A DNA stretch of 64,000 bases from Gordionus sp. m RMFG-2023 (Eukaryota; Nematomorpha; Gordioida; Chordodea; Parachordodidae): assembly GCF_954871325.1 (NCBI RefSeq), contig NC_088776.1, positions 4,285,985 to 4,349,984 of the forward strand, in the 5' to 3' direction. The notes beneath the pieces were generated by a model. That model was not told the DNA's origin. It did not search any database and saw only the letters and a list, made by a program, of their open reading frames with translations. Positions within the stretch are counted from its first letter, which is position 1; the number at the start of each line of letters is the position of its first letter. The position numbers and the translations under genes are program-made. This document shows positions 23,220 through 35,662 of this stretch, piece by piece.

Positions 23220-23570
23220 TGAATATTATGTTTAGTTTTAATCATGATGCATATTTTTGTTTTACATGCAAGCAACAAAACCTATATAAATGTTGATCAG
23301 AACGTCCAGTTTGGCTTTTATATTTTGGTTTACAGTTCCGTTGGGCTTTGAAAATCGCTTTTGGTGGAGTCATGATCTTCAGCGATTAAAACAATATGGG
23401 GAAGAAAGTGGCTCAGCCCTATTAGTGAACTACCTTAATAGATAAATTAATCTTATTTATATTTTAAGAATCCCGAATAATGTCGGAATGTGGAAACGAC
23501 AATTATAATAAGATGTATATTGTTGATATTGAGTAGAAAAAGTTTTGGACTAGACGTAAGCTTGGAACGC
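23220..23570 (+). repeat. inverted copy of distal unit DNA
   Basis: Reverse-complement similarity to about 7290-7570 (AATCATGATGCATATT; CAACAAAACCTATATAAA; GATCTTCAGCGATTAAAACAAT). It joins directly at about 23570 to an orphan 5' flank in the other orientation. Confidence 0.45.
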
Positions 23571-24955
23571 ATGACTTGCAGAAGGAATGCGATTTTTTAA
23601 ACATTTAATTGTGAATAGAAATCAGCTTTCTTAGCCTCAATATAGTATTTATATTATAAATTAAGATACAGAATACCTAATGATGAGATAGAAAATTAAC
23701 AAAATCTCCCTTAGTTAAAGAAGTGTTTCTCCGTTGGTAGTTTTGAGATATCATTTCATTTTTATAATTAATAAGTTAAATAACACTAAATTCCTTTAAA
23801 AAATTAGGTGTGATTTATATGAACAAATTTATTAATTATTATACATCAATTGGTGATAATAAATATAAATTCTGAATATTTGCGGACATTATTCTTTTTT
23901 TTTTGATTGTGATCTCAAGATACTTATTACGTAAGCAGTCGTTTATATTTATTTTTTTTTCTGAAAGGTATATAAAGTTAAATATATTACATTTTTAAGG
24001 ATAGAAAATTTATTGATAACTATTTTCAAAATTTCTATTCTGATATCCTAAGATTATAGTATTAGTTTCATAAAATTTCCCAAAAGTTTTATCAGATTAC
24101 ATTAATTGTATCGAATATAATTTACTCAATAATATACATTGTTTCAATATTATTAGGTTTAATAAAAGTTTGATGCCGCATCCTGGGTCGGCTTTCCCAC
24201 CTTGCGATCATATGACTCCAAATGTTGTTTCTGTTTATTATATTTCTTTTCCATTGGAAAATAATCCAGTTCTGAATGTCAGTCACTTGCCAATTTTGGC
24301 TCCTGTAATAAAAAATCAGATTAAAATTTTTTATTATTTATGTAATTCCAATAAAAGGAAAGAAGAGAAGAAGATTCCTTGACAAATATTGCAAACAAAA
24401 ATTTTTCATTCCTAAGCAACAAGGATTCATTTTAAATTTAGGACATATCATTTGATTTTGTGATTTTTTTAAAATTTTATTTAAATTATTTTTTACCATA
24501 GTTGGAAAATATAATTTTCTCTATCATAATAGAAACGTAAATTCAATTAAAATTTTAATTACTTTATTAAAAAAAGATAAAAATTAATTAGTGGATTAGT
24601 GACATTAAGAAATAATTGTTCTTTCACATATATCTAATTTATATAAAACGTTGGGTAGAATAATGTATCGCAATTTTACAATATCGTTGATTTTTCATAT
24701 TCTTGTCATTTCTCAAATTGGTCAATTTTGAACATAAAACACGAAGGAATAGCCAGCTATTTAACCATCTTATAAGTATCAGCTAAATACCCCATAAAAA
24801 ACAAAGATAAAATAAAAAAACATAAAAACGAGAATAAAATACGAAAATTAGCAATGCCACTAAAAATTTAAAATAAACCAAAATAGGGTTCCCTCGATAA
24901 AATACTTTTTAGCCTATATTAAAAAGCAATTAAGTATCCAAATTAAGCCGGCCAG
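23571..24955 (-). repeat. orphan 5' flank without its receptor
   Basis: Starts at GACTTGCAGAAGGAATGCG and continues in register with the flanks of units 1 and 3 (CTTTCCCACCTTGCGA near 24193; AGCCAGCTATTTAACC near 24750), but the receptor and proximal flank that should precede it are missing. It is the trace of a deleted receptor copy. Interrupted at about 24955 by a retroelement fossil. Confidence 0.6.
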
Positions 24956-26850
24956 GATGGTCGAATGCGCAGCTATATTTCTCAATATTTCTTCCCTTTC
25001 GGGAAAAATATTGGAATATAACCGAATATGTTAGCCTTTATGGCTTCCATATTAAGGCTTTTATAAATCAAAATTTGCGATATAGTAAAACACGAGAAAA
25101 TAAAAATGAAGGTTAAATCGTTATAAAATAAGTATTTATGTAAATAAATATAATAGGGATGAATCGTTCTTAGATTTGATTGTTATTGATGCATATTTTG
25201 ATTTGTAGAGACTGGTGTTTCAGGTTTTAGAGCTCCTCTGATTGGATAGATAGGTTTTCCCATTGATAGGATATTGTGGTGTTGTCACTGGCTGGTATTG
25301 AAAGTCTTGATATTAGTGACGGGGTGTCCACGCTTGATTCTTCTTCTAATAGCGATTCCTCTTGCTGTTGGAGGGTAATGGCTGCATTATGGATAGATCC
25401 GCCGAACTGTTCTCTTTGCGCCATCCATATTCTTGAGGGAGCGTCAGCCGAGTTGTCCGTCGACGGAATTGTATGTTTTGCGAGATTGCAGTAAAGTTAG
25501 CTAAGCCGAGCTTGAATAATATTTGTGATAATACAATTTCAATAGATGGGGACCTTGATCCTCCTTTCCTGAAAGTGTAGTAGGCTACTGAAGAATCGGT
25601 GAAGATCATGGGATGTTCATTGTTTATATGTATAGCCATAATTGCTCCTATTCCCACTGCTAGGACTTCCTTAGAATAATATGACTGATTGCGTGGGTAG
25701 GTACTTCGAATAAGAGACCTCGCTGTAAACTTGAGAGGTTATCAATCTCCCAGAAGTTAATTCCAATGTGGGAGTTGGATGCATCTACATAGACTGGGGT
25801 TTAGCGTAATAACGTAGCGACAAGGGCGTAGCAAGCGCTTGAAATTTTCTCTGCTTTTCGAAACGCGAGGAAGGTATCAATTATGGGGGCTAGATGATCA
25901 CCGTTCATTGTTACGTAGTAGGGCGAGAAGAGTTGAGACATACCCGTTATTGTGTAGGCATAATGGTTGACTACTCCCAGAACTTTTGCTGCTTGTTCTC
26001 TCCCAATCTGTAGATGCTGCTAGGAGTGATTTCTAAAGACCGACAGACATTTTTCCAGTCGCCTTCTAGTGTTATTATCTGCTGTTACGGTTTTTAGTTC
26101 CAAATCTATGGGGACTCCTAAGTATATGATTAAGGTGTAGGGTCTAGCACGGATTTTTCCTGTGCTATTTGGAGACCCCAGCCTTTCAGAGTGCATCTGA
26201 GCGAGCGCGTGGACCATCGTAGATAAGGATATGGTCTAGGTAAACGTTATAATTCCTGACGGTCTTGGCACATGCATCAATTATGATGAATTGAAGGACT
26301 TTGTATGCGTAGTTGATATTATTGAATTTAAACCCGAAGAATCTTCTAACCTGTTTTGCTAAAGGTATTGAGAAGAATGCTGATCAAATATCTATTTTGC
26401 ATGCATACTTAGCTTGATCCAGTTTAGTGGACATCAGCGGAATGGATTATAATCGGAAGGGATAATGGAGAAAGGTTTTAGATACCTCCGAGAAGTCGCT
26501 GATGACTCTGGGAGAACCGTCGCTTTTTAGATTAATTAATAGGGGCGAACATATTTGTGTGTTCTCAGATCGTTCGATGACATTAGCTGATAACAGCTGG
26601 CGAATGATGTCGTGGAATTTGTAGTAGACGACCTCGGATCCGAAGTGTTTGAAGTAGTGGTTATTGTTATTAGTGATTTTAGTATAATCGAGGCGCGGTC
26701 GAAATCCTCTTAAGGCATGTAAATGGTGACATTAAGGGTCCCACAGTAAGCCTTGCGGTACTTATATTGAGTCTTGGCATGGCGGCTAGCTGTTCGTCTG
26801 TGAAATATGATTGCCAATATAATGTATGCTTATCAAAAACTCTGCTAACT
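24956..26850 (-). mobile_element. retroelement fossil, probably DIRS-like
   Basis: Minus-strand remnant with clearly higher G+C than its surroundings. Reverse-transcriptase/RNase H-type segments are recognisable (for example FTDSSVAYYTFRKGGSRSP around 25540-25600), which resembles tyrosine-recombinase retrotransposons of the DIRS group more than classical LTR elements; the family call is tentative. It is broken in several places. No terminal repeats were identified. Inserted in the orphan receptor-unit flank, which resumes at about 26870-26990. Confidence 0.55.
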
Positions 26851-26869
26851 AGTAAATTTTATTATTCTA

Positions 26870-27660
26870 CCTATTTTAATAATTTAAAAAAGTCTAAATT
26901 AGTCAAGTAATATTAATACTATTTTGGTTACCCCTAATTTTGAAGTTTGGAATATCAGTGCCAATCGCACCTCTATTTCGGTCATAGAATAAACTGATGA
27001 GAACTAAAAATTATAACAAATTATATATTTAAAAAAAATACTATCTAAAGAAATGGAAAATATTAAAATATATATGCATTAAATTCGAATAAAGGCAAGA
27101 TATTGAGGTGAAAAATATATTAACCCTATCCCCACCTTGTTTATATGTAATTCATTAGTTAGACTACAAGGAAAGAAAGGGTTTTAATTGTCATCTCATA
27201 CAGCATGAAAAACAGTAATTTCGGTATATTCTAATTGTCCAGCTAATTGAGGATAAGCCAGATCGTAAATTATATTATAAGCACCGTACCCATCATAGTA
27301 AAAAGTAATGATCGTGTTTCACTTTTACATCTAAAAAATTATTTACCTGTAGGTATTCATCAAATTGTGATAAATATGTATCAATTATGATAGATCTTGC
27401 CATTCATATTTATTAGACTTGTATTGCGGTATGGTAAAATTTAAATATACCTTTAGAATAACAACTAACTTTTATTCATTTACTACTACAAAATAATAAT
27501 GTAATATTTGAAAAGCAATTTAATTGATATTTTAAAACACAAAAGAATTAATAAACATTAGCCAAGCATGAAATATCAGCTATATAGTCCTATGAGCAAA
27601 ATATTTAAAGAAATACTTTGACCAAATTTTGTAGATATTTATAGTAGTCTGAAACTCTTT
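26870..27660 (-). repeat. orphan 5' flank, continuation
   Basis: Unit DNA resumes beyond the fossil: GGTCATAGAATAAACTGATG near 26980, ATTAGACTTGTATTGCGG near 27413, AATTAATAAACATTAGCC near 27546 (empty hAT site) and the start of the distal part. Non-coding. Confidence 0.6.
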
Positions 27661-28313
27661 TCCATTCCACATCAACAATAAACCTTATTATAATAGTCGT
27701 TTCCACATATTTGAGTTCCTAAAATATATGTATTTTATATTATCATATTTTTATGGAGTGGGGGATGGGTTGCCAATAAATTGGTTCCTGTTTGGTCTGT
27801 AGTCGTAAAATGTCCAAACAAATCTTAATTTCTAAACCCTAACTTAGACTCATGGCCAGAACCAACCTCGTTAGCAGAAGATCATTAACAAGATTTTAAA
27901 GACCAAAACTAATAGTTTTAATTGATTTTTTATAAATCAATTAAAAAAAAAAATTATCTGTTATATAATATTTTCATAATATTTTTTATTATTATCACTT
28001 ATAGATAATTATTTAATTTTAATTTTAAAATATATTAGCTTCTACTTTTTATAGCAATTAGCTTTTAATAATACGCTATTAAAATTGGTATGCATGTCAA
28101 TTTTATATAATATTGATTTTGTGAATTTTAATTCCTTTTTTATTCAAAAATTTGATATTAATAAAAAAAAAGAAAAAATGAAGATAAAAAGAAGTTGGCT
28201 AATTAAATTTTATTTTAACATTATCTGAAATTTTTTTTTATTTTATTCAATTCGAACAATATTTAATTAGAGAAAAAGATATTTACTGAATTAATAATTT
28301 TCATATTATTATT
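27661..28313. other. upstream region of the divergent receptor
   Basis: A+T-rich sequence with no resemblance to the repeated receptor flank, so the 28314 gene is not part of the recent unit. The conserved GATGATTAG box was not found here. No other feature seen. Confidence 0.45.
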
Positions 28314-29540
28314 ATGGAACCATTGGTACAGTCTAACATTGCGCGAACTTACAATAGCTCGGATCTCGATGATTGCACAAAATTGTTAATATTGACCAAG
28401 GAACAGGAGGCCGTCAAAAACGTTTTCCAAATTATATCGCCTATATTATGTATGCTAGGTATTGTAGGAAATACGATGGGATTAATAGTGGCCTTTAAGG
28501 AAAAACATTATCCGATGGCGATATTGACAAGAGCGTTTTATGGGGTAAATATGATCAATTGCGTGATCATGATTCTCTACCCCATTATGGACTTGATGGG
28601 AGAGTTCAATAGACATCAATTTTGGTTAGGAAACTCGTGGCAGCATTATATATCCGATTATCATTTCCCCATAGCGAAAGCCCTCATAAATCAGTCTCTC
28701 GGTATATACGTAATATTCTCGTTATCTCAAATGATAGCTATATCGTTCCCATATTTTTATCGTAAATATTTTACGACGAGTAAGATCGCGATCCTGATTC
28801 TAACTTATTACGTGTACGTGCAGATTTGGTATTACCCTACTCGATATTGGTTTATAGTCCTAAGAATCGAAAATGCTTGCGGGTTCGATCCTAATTTAAC
28901 TATTTATGTCAGAAAATTACATAAATACAAAAAAACGGCCTGGATGATATATGCAATATTGAGGGAATGTTTCACCAAAATTATTCCAATTCTCTCCGTG
29001 ATCGTTTTCAAATTATGTCTATTGAAAAAAAAGAGGAAAATATTGCAGCGCATAAAAAATCGCGGAAATTTAGGCGTAACAACAAAACCCAGTAAACGAA
29101 GTGAGAGTATCGTAAAATCAAATAAATTATCTAGTAACATTTTAAAACCTAGAATTTGTGATAGAGATAATGCTAAAAATGGTGACGAAACCAAACTGTC
29201 TAAACGTCAGAGTTCTCACGATACTAGTAAATTTACCCAAAAAAGGCGAGATTATAACATGAATATAAGAATGCTAGCCATAATTTTAATTCAATGCATC
29301 CTATTTTTGTTGCCGGCAACCATTTTCGTGATAAGCGTTTACTCTTATGAATTCCTAATGCTGAAAAACATGGAGCTAACTTTTGGAATATGCACCTTTT
29401 TGGAATATTTGTACATTTCCCAGACATTTTACCTCAATCTAATATTTAATCCGGAATATAGATTCAAAGTCCAAATAATCAGGAAAGATTTTATGGGTAA
29501 GATCAATGGTTATAACGAAAACAAATTATCTATAATATAG
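28314..29540 (+). CDS. rhodopsin-like 7TM receptor, divergent member (locus 5)
   Basis: Intact 408-residue single-exon receptor, start MEPLVQSNIA at the only upstream in-frame ATG. It shares the family signature but differs from subfamilies A and B throughout. N-glycosylation site N14; helix 1 ~37-60 with GNTMGLIVA; helix 2 with D93 in MDLMGEFN; helix 3 ~117-144 from DYHFPIAKALI to SQMIAISFP; helix 4 with QIWYYPTRYWF; loop Cys189; helix 5 with P225 in IIPILSVIVFKLCLL; Ser/Lys-rich inner loop ~238-330; helix 6 RRDYNMNIRMLAI to FLLPATI; helix 7 TFYLNLIFNPEYR; longer C-tail ending NKLSII. SQMIA replaces D/ERY. The coding sequence is visibly less A+T-rich than its surroundings, suggesting long-term selection. 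An AATAAA lies at 29740. Ligand unknown. Confidence 0.92.
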   Translation: MEPLVQSNIARTYNSSDLDDCTKLLILTKEQEAVKNVFQIISPILCMLGIVGNTMGLIVAFKEKHYPMAILTRAFYGVNMINCVIMILYPIMDLMGEFNRHQFWLGNSWQHYISDYHFPIAKALINQSLGIYVIFSLSQMIAISFPYFYRKYFTTSKIAILILTYYVYVQIWYYPTRYWFIVLRIENACGFDPNLTIYVRKLHKYKKTAWMIYAILRECFTKIIPILSVIVFKLCLLKKKRKILQRIKNRGNLGVTTKPSKRSESIVKSNKLSSNILKPRICDRDNAKNGDETKLSKRQSSHDTSKFTQKRRDYNMNIRMLAIILIQCILFLLPATIFVISVYSYEFLMLKNMELTFGICTFLEYLYISQTFYLNLIFNPEYRFKVQIIRKDFMGKINGYNENKLSII

Positions 29541-31190
29541 ATTTAATTCTTTTACTGATCCTCAGAAAATCACCCCCCTTCATCTTCCTCCCCGTAAATA
29601 CATTAATACATTCCCCAAAGTTTTAAAAGGATATATAATTAACAATAGCGTCATTTGGGGGAGGGGCTCTAAAACACTGGGAAATTTTCAAAAACCTCCT
29701 AAAAATTTTGAATTTTTCTATTGTCATACTCATACCTAAATAAATAATCATTTTGAAAATCAAGCCTTTTTTTTGTCTTGGCCGACGAAACAAAAGTTGG
29801 ATCAGGTTGTAGAAACCTGAGCATAATTATTCTCTATATTTTTTTCTGCTGAAATCAAAGAAAATTTAATAGAAATTATTTACAATGTCTTTTTTTTGCA
29901 AGCATTACTGATTGCAATTTAAAAACTTAATGAGTTAAATATTAATTCAACGAATATCATAAGCCAAGCATATGATGATGTAAAGTTCCTTTTATACATT
30001 GCTACAACCATAAGTTGCACCTTGTGATTCAAAATTAGTATATAATGCATTGCACAATTTTTTTAGATGTTTTAACGTATCATATAAATAAACAGGCCAT
30101 ACTCAGACCATAGGTGAACTAGCCATTTAAAAAAATCTCGCATCATTTATGAGAATTTTGAGAATTATTATTTTACTTTTCTAGTAGAACTCTTATGGTT
30201 TCCACTCAAGATTCAGTAGAAGCCTCTGGTCTTTTATCTCAATGCCTTCCAATGTCAGTAGATATTAAATGCATGCTAAAAATTTTGATTCCACGATCAT
30301 TTATTAAATAATAAAAGAAGCGATTATTCTCATTATATAATTATAATTAAGGCTGTAAAACCCTTTAACAAGAATCTCATCCTCCAAATATCAAAGTAAA
30401 ACCTACAAATTTTCAAAATTTTTTTGAGACCAAATTACAAATTGATTGTAAAAAAAATTCCAATTGGAGAGTTCTTTAAACAATAATTATTATGAAATTG
30501 TTGCTTACTTTGTTGATCGTTTTTTTAGATAGATTTAAACAAGATGATTATAATCTTCTATCAAGTTTTAATACATTGTCCCCCTTGACCCTGATTATTT
30601 TACCTCATGTACCAATTATATTCATCATTACACTTAAACATGGAAACGTTACATCATGAAATGAAAATAGAGAAAAGATTATTATCCGCAGAAGTTTAAA
30701 GAAGCACATAATTTTGAAAATATCTTAAATATTATGTATAAAAAATAATATCTTGCATTTAAAGAAAAGAACTTTATAATTGAAACTCAGCAGCCATTAT
30801 ATATCAACAGAGGCCTCATTCCATACACTAAAGATAGTTCTATCGAGAAACTAGAATGAAAGATCAATGTTAATTTTTTTTAGTACAAATAGCTTATGAA
30901 AAATGAATAACACAAGAATTTATCTTATAATTAATTCATTTTATGTTAAAATTCAAAAATAAAATTCGTCTTATTATATTATGGTATTATTTTGTATTCA
31001 TATTTATGTTTACAAATTTTTAATAAAAATACCAAGAAATTTCTATGAATGCTTAATCTTATGTTTTATTTTTGTTAAAAAAGTTACAAAAAAAATACTT
31101 AATAATAAGATAGATATACTCTACATTTCTAAAATACATTTTTTTTTTGACAAAATCTATTTTTTATATTACATGTAAATGTTAATATAA
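29541..31190. other. downstream of locus 5, AT-rich
   Basis: The first 90 bp (stop to about 29635) match the inverted fragment at 50460-50560, so they were duplicated with the gene. The remainder shows no repeat of the receptor unit and no conserved ORF; a 65-codon ORF at 30981 is AT-driven. Confidence 0.45.
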
Positions 31191-31571
31191 AATAAATGAT
31201 TAAAGAATACATCTTTATGTCAAATTGATTATAAGAGGTGCTAAATATTGCAAATTTATTATATAAAATCATCGATTAAATATATTATCATATTTAATAA
31301 AATAAATATATATTGGAAAGTTAATTATAAAATATGATATTAGATATTTCTGATGGAATAATGAAAATTTTTTATAAATAGATGCGATTTGAAAAAGTCT
31401 TAATTTTTTAAGATTTGTTTAATATAGTCTATACAATTAAGGGTTGCTCCACTAAACGAATCCTAACCAGTCTTTTGGGAAGTTGTATAAACACGAAATT
31501 TTAAAAAATAGAAAAATACTTCAGGATAGGTCACTAATTAATTGTATATTATAAGGGTTCTTCTGATGTTA
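31191..31571 (-). repeat. 3' flank of locus 6
   Basis: Shortened copy of the unit's 3' flank (ACATCTTTATGTCAAATTG near 31210; GTATATTATAAGGGTTC near 31543). The MITE is absent. Confidence 0.55.
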
Positions 31572-32710
31572 TTACAATATCATATTAACAAACTTCTTCA
31601 TGCCCATTTTGACTATCACTCTACAATTCGGATTAAATATTAAGTTGAGGTAAAATGTCAGGGAAATATACAAATATTCTAGAAAAGTAGCTATACCCAA
31701 TACTAAGTTAATATTTTCCGGAATATGGCTAGCATTGTTATATCCATATTATAATCTCGCCTTCTTTTGGCAATTTTATTAATTTGAAATCGGTTTATAG
31801 GTTCAATAGGTACTCGTAGTTAGATCGCAAAGAGCGATCAAATTTTAATGCGTCGTTATTTATGTTATTTACATTGCCGTCACGAATAATAACTGCTTTG
31901 AATTTACTATCGAATTTGGTTGATGTTTTAATATCCCTATAAATGTCATGGCTGTTCGATAAAAGTAATATCCATGAATACGACTCATTATTTTCCTCTT
32001 TCTTTTTAGGATACATAACTTAAAAACTATAATGCTTTATATAGGAATAAAATTGGTAAAACACACTCTGAAGATTAAGTAGACCCTCCATCTCGTCGAA
32101 TTTAAATTTGGTAGTCATGAATTTATTAATATATCTCGTTGAATTAATATCAGATCCGCAAGTATATAAACCAATATCTAATAGGGTAAAACCAAATCTG
32201 CACATATGCGTAATAAATTAATATGATGATAACTATTCTACGGGCATTAAAATATTTACGGAATACTAATGGATAAGATGGCTATTGCCTGCGATAATAC
32301 GTATATTACGTATACACCGAGTGATAGATGTATAAGTGTCCTTGCTATTGGGAAATGATAATCAGCTATATAATGTTTCCATGAAGCTAGAAAAAAAAAC
32401 GGAAAATTATTAACACACCAATTAAATCCACGAGTGGATAAAGAAGCATGACTGCGCAATTGAGGAGGCCAACTCCATAATAAAATATTATCAGAATTAC
32501 AGCTAGATAAGGGCTTTCGCTAAAGGACATTATTAATCCTATTATATTTCCAGCTGTCCCAACGACCCATAATATAGGCGCTAAGACTTCAAACAAATAT
32601 TTGATTTGTTCCTGTTGCTTGGTCAATATTATACGATTTAAACATTGATAATGATAGTAATTAACGACACTGTAATTTTGCCTTACATTTAAGTTTAACC
32701 AAGACTTCAT
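31572..32710 (-). pseudogene. 7TM receptor pseudogene, subfamily B (locus 6)
   Basis: Starts at MKSWLNLNVRQNYSVVNYYH and reads through helix 1 (GNIIGLIMSF) and helix 2 (LVDLIG), then is frameshifted near 32410-32440. Helix 3 is readable in another frame (DYHFPIARTLIHLSLGV, SQAIAI) but damaged at the ILYPFLYRKYFT segment. Helix 4 and the second outside loop have small losses, and an approximately 100-bp deletion near 31720 removes most of helix 6. The C-terminal LTFYLNLIFNPNCR-like end is present. At least four breaks; inactive. Confidence 0.9.
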
Positions 32711-34350
32711 TAAATATTAAAGAAAAAAATTATGCTAATTATTTTAGCTTTAGCGTGAATCAACTAATCATCATTTTTAATCAATACTAAATTTTATCAG
32801 ATTTTATCTTTTTTTAGAAATAATGTTAAATTTAATTGGATAGTTTTATATTAAATTTAATTATTCCCTTTTATTTTCCTTTTAAATAAAATGTTTTAAA
32901 AAAATACGAAACGCTAGGAATTATAGTAAATCTAATTCAGCTTTCATAGCATCAATGTCGCATTTATATTATAAATTAAGATATAGATATAGAATTGCGT
33001 TTGAAAATTTACAAAATATTCTTAAATTAAAGTGTTTTCTCCGTTTTAAAATGGTAGTTTTGAGATATTACTTTCATTTGTATGATTAATAAATATGTTA
33101 AATAACACGAATATCCTTTAGGAAATTAGGTTTGTAAATGAACAAATTTATAAATTTTAGAAAATTTTTATTGTATACATTCTGATTATGTTCTTCATCA
33201 ATTTGTGATAATAAATATAAATTATTGAATATTTGCGGACATTATTAATTTTTTATTGTGATCCCAAATACCTAAGTTATTATTCCAACTTTTTAAATAA
33301 TTTTTTTTATATTTAAAATATTTTCAGAAAAACAAAACTAATATAAACCTATATTTAAAATAATTCAAATATTTTAACAATTAGTAAGTGGTTACTAATG
33401 TACATGTTTTCCGAAAGGTATAGAAAGTTATAATATATTGCATTTGTTATGTTAGAATCATTATCCCTGATAAGGCTTAATATGAAGGTATCATTCAAAA
33501 ATTAAAATGTATAAAAAGGATAGAGGGACTCTAATTATCTTTGATTCTATTCTGATTTCCTAAGATTCTAATATTAGAAATATTAGTTTAGTAAAATTTT
33601 CCAGATGTTTTACCAGTTATTATTCATAGTATTGTATATAATTTGCATTAAATATTTTACAATGTTCCAATATTATTAGGTTTAATAAAAGTCTGAAGCT
33701 GTGCCCGAGGTAGGCTTAACTCTAATAAAAAACGAAAAAAACACATAATTATAAAAACAGAAAAACAAGAATAAAATAAGAAAAATAACAATGCTATTTA
33801 ATAGAAACAAATCAAAATAAATTGTCCTCGTTAAAAAAAAAACCTATACTAAATAGCAATTCAATATCCTAATTATTTTCAACACAATCATATTAAAATT
33901 ATAGTGGAAAAAAATAAAATATAATCTTATGACGGCCTAAATGCATAAAATTTTTTTTAGAGGGAGGCGGTCCTGGGGGAGGGGGTGTTCAAACATATAT
34001 CTTAGAGTCAATTCTAAATCCCCATGCGTAATTAGTTAGAAAATATTTATAAATATAATGCAAGCCAAATGAGCTTTTTAAAATAATTTAAAGTGTTAAC
34101 CGCTTCTATTTCCGGTCTTGCAATCAATGGCGTCAGATCTTCGCTTGTTTATTATATCTCTCTATATTTTTTCTTTTATTAAAGTTTCCACGAGTTCTAC
34201 ATAGGAAGAAAATCCAATTTCGAATGACAATCTCTTATAAATTTTGGCACTAGCCAAAAAAAATAAAACATAAAAACGAGAAGAAAATACGAATTTTAGT
34301 AATGCCACCAAATACATAACCAAAATAGGGTGTCCTCGCTCAAATACTTA
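32711..34350 (-). repeat. 5' flank of locus 6
   Basis: Unit flank with box at 32754-32772 (44-62 nt upstream of the ATG), TTTGCGGACATTATT near 33230, CCTGATAAGGCTTAATATGAAG near 33468 split by one change, and the GAGTTCTACATAGGAAG block near 34191. The GACTTGCAGAA block is deleted. Shorter than other copies; it joins the 3' flank of the next unit near 34350. Confidence 0.6.
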
Positions 34351-35662
34351 AATTTTAGGCTAAATTTTGGCGCTTTTAAACTTACTCTTAACGAATCTAA
34401 AATTTTTATTAACGATTCTTTTTTTTAAAGAAATATAGATTACAAGAAATATTTAATATTTTCGGTGGGAAAATGTTTGATATTATGTACCTACATTTCT
34501 AAATATTTTTTTGGTGAAATCATATATTTTTTAAAGATTTATAAATGAATACTTCAGTGAATAATTTAAATTCAAAAATAACATGGTATAATATATAATG
34601 CAATAACTTATAAGTATAGGTGAAAATTAAGACAATTTATTTATACATGTAAATGTAAATCTATAATAAATGATTAAGAATATATCTATATTTAAAAATT
34701 GATTATAAAATGTACTAAATATCGCACAATTATATAAGTAAATAATAAAATCATCAATTAAATTATATATTATATTTCAAAAAAATATATATAATGGAAA
34801 GCTATTAAACTAAAATATAAGATGTTTATAATTACGAATCGTCTAATTATAAAAAATAATATTAGAGATTTATAATGGAATTATGAATAAAATTTTATGA
34901 ATAGATATGATTTGAAAAAGTCTTAAAAAACATAAATTGTTTTTTTAACAATTGTTTGCCCCATTTCTTTACTCCTACATTACAATTTACTGTGTAACAA
35001 AAGAATTCTAACAGGACACATTATGAAAAAAATTAATAATAATATAAAGTTTTTTTACAATTGTTTGCTCTATCCCCACAATTAGTTATGCAAAATCGCT
35101 TCTCACGATTTACGGTTAACTTAGTATTTTAATAGGAAAATATACTTTGCAAGCTTGAAGATTATGCTCATAGAGGGTACAAGGTTTGGAGAATCTATTA
35201 AGGAAATCTTGAAGCTTAAGCAATATTTTCCTGGCCACGATATTGAGTAAGCCGTTTTTAAAAATCGCACAAATGGAACGATTTAGAATCACTCCCCTTA
35301 ATAAAATTCGCAGTCTAACTTTGCATTCATAGTTAGCGCGAGTTCGCGGCGATTGTAAATATAAATTATTTTTTCATTCATTTTTTTTATAATAGTCATT
35401 TGGTAGGTAATTTAAAGAAAAAAAAACATAAATTGTTGTTTTTTTTTAAATAATTATTTGCTATATTCCCACAGTACAATTTGTGGTTTAAGTTGTTATA
35501 CTATATATCGAACTAATCCTAACTAGTCATTTGGAGAATTTTATTATTGAACATTTTTTTAAAAATCCGCCATCAAATCTTAAAAATGAAGGTATACTAA
35601 ATAAGGGCGGAAAAAATTTTAACTTAATAATTGTATATTATAAAGGGGTTCTTTTGGTGTTA
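34351..35662 (-). repeat. 3' flank of locus 7
   Basis: Unit flank beginning GGCTAAATTTTGGCGC near 34353 and ending at the receptor stop; MITE nested at 35089-35290. The 67-codon ORF at 35531 (+) is a chance frame. Confidence 0.6.
35089..35290. mobile_element. hAT-type MITE, copy in unit of locus 7 (subfamily 1)
   Basis: TAGTTATGCAAAATCGC at the left and GAATCACT at the right around the shared core (CCTGGCCACGATATTGAGT near 35231). Left flank CCCACAAT and right flank CCCCTTAAT fit a decayed 8-bp target duplication. Confidence 0.7.

Noticed and set aside
28904-29427. Antisense ORFs across locus 5
   Set aside because: They are shadows of the intact receptor on the other strand and do not resemble known proteins.
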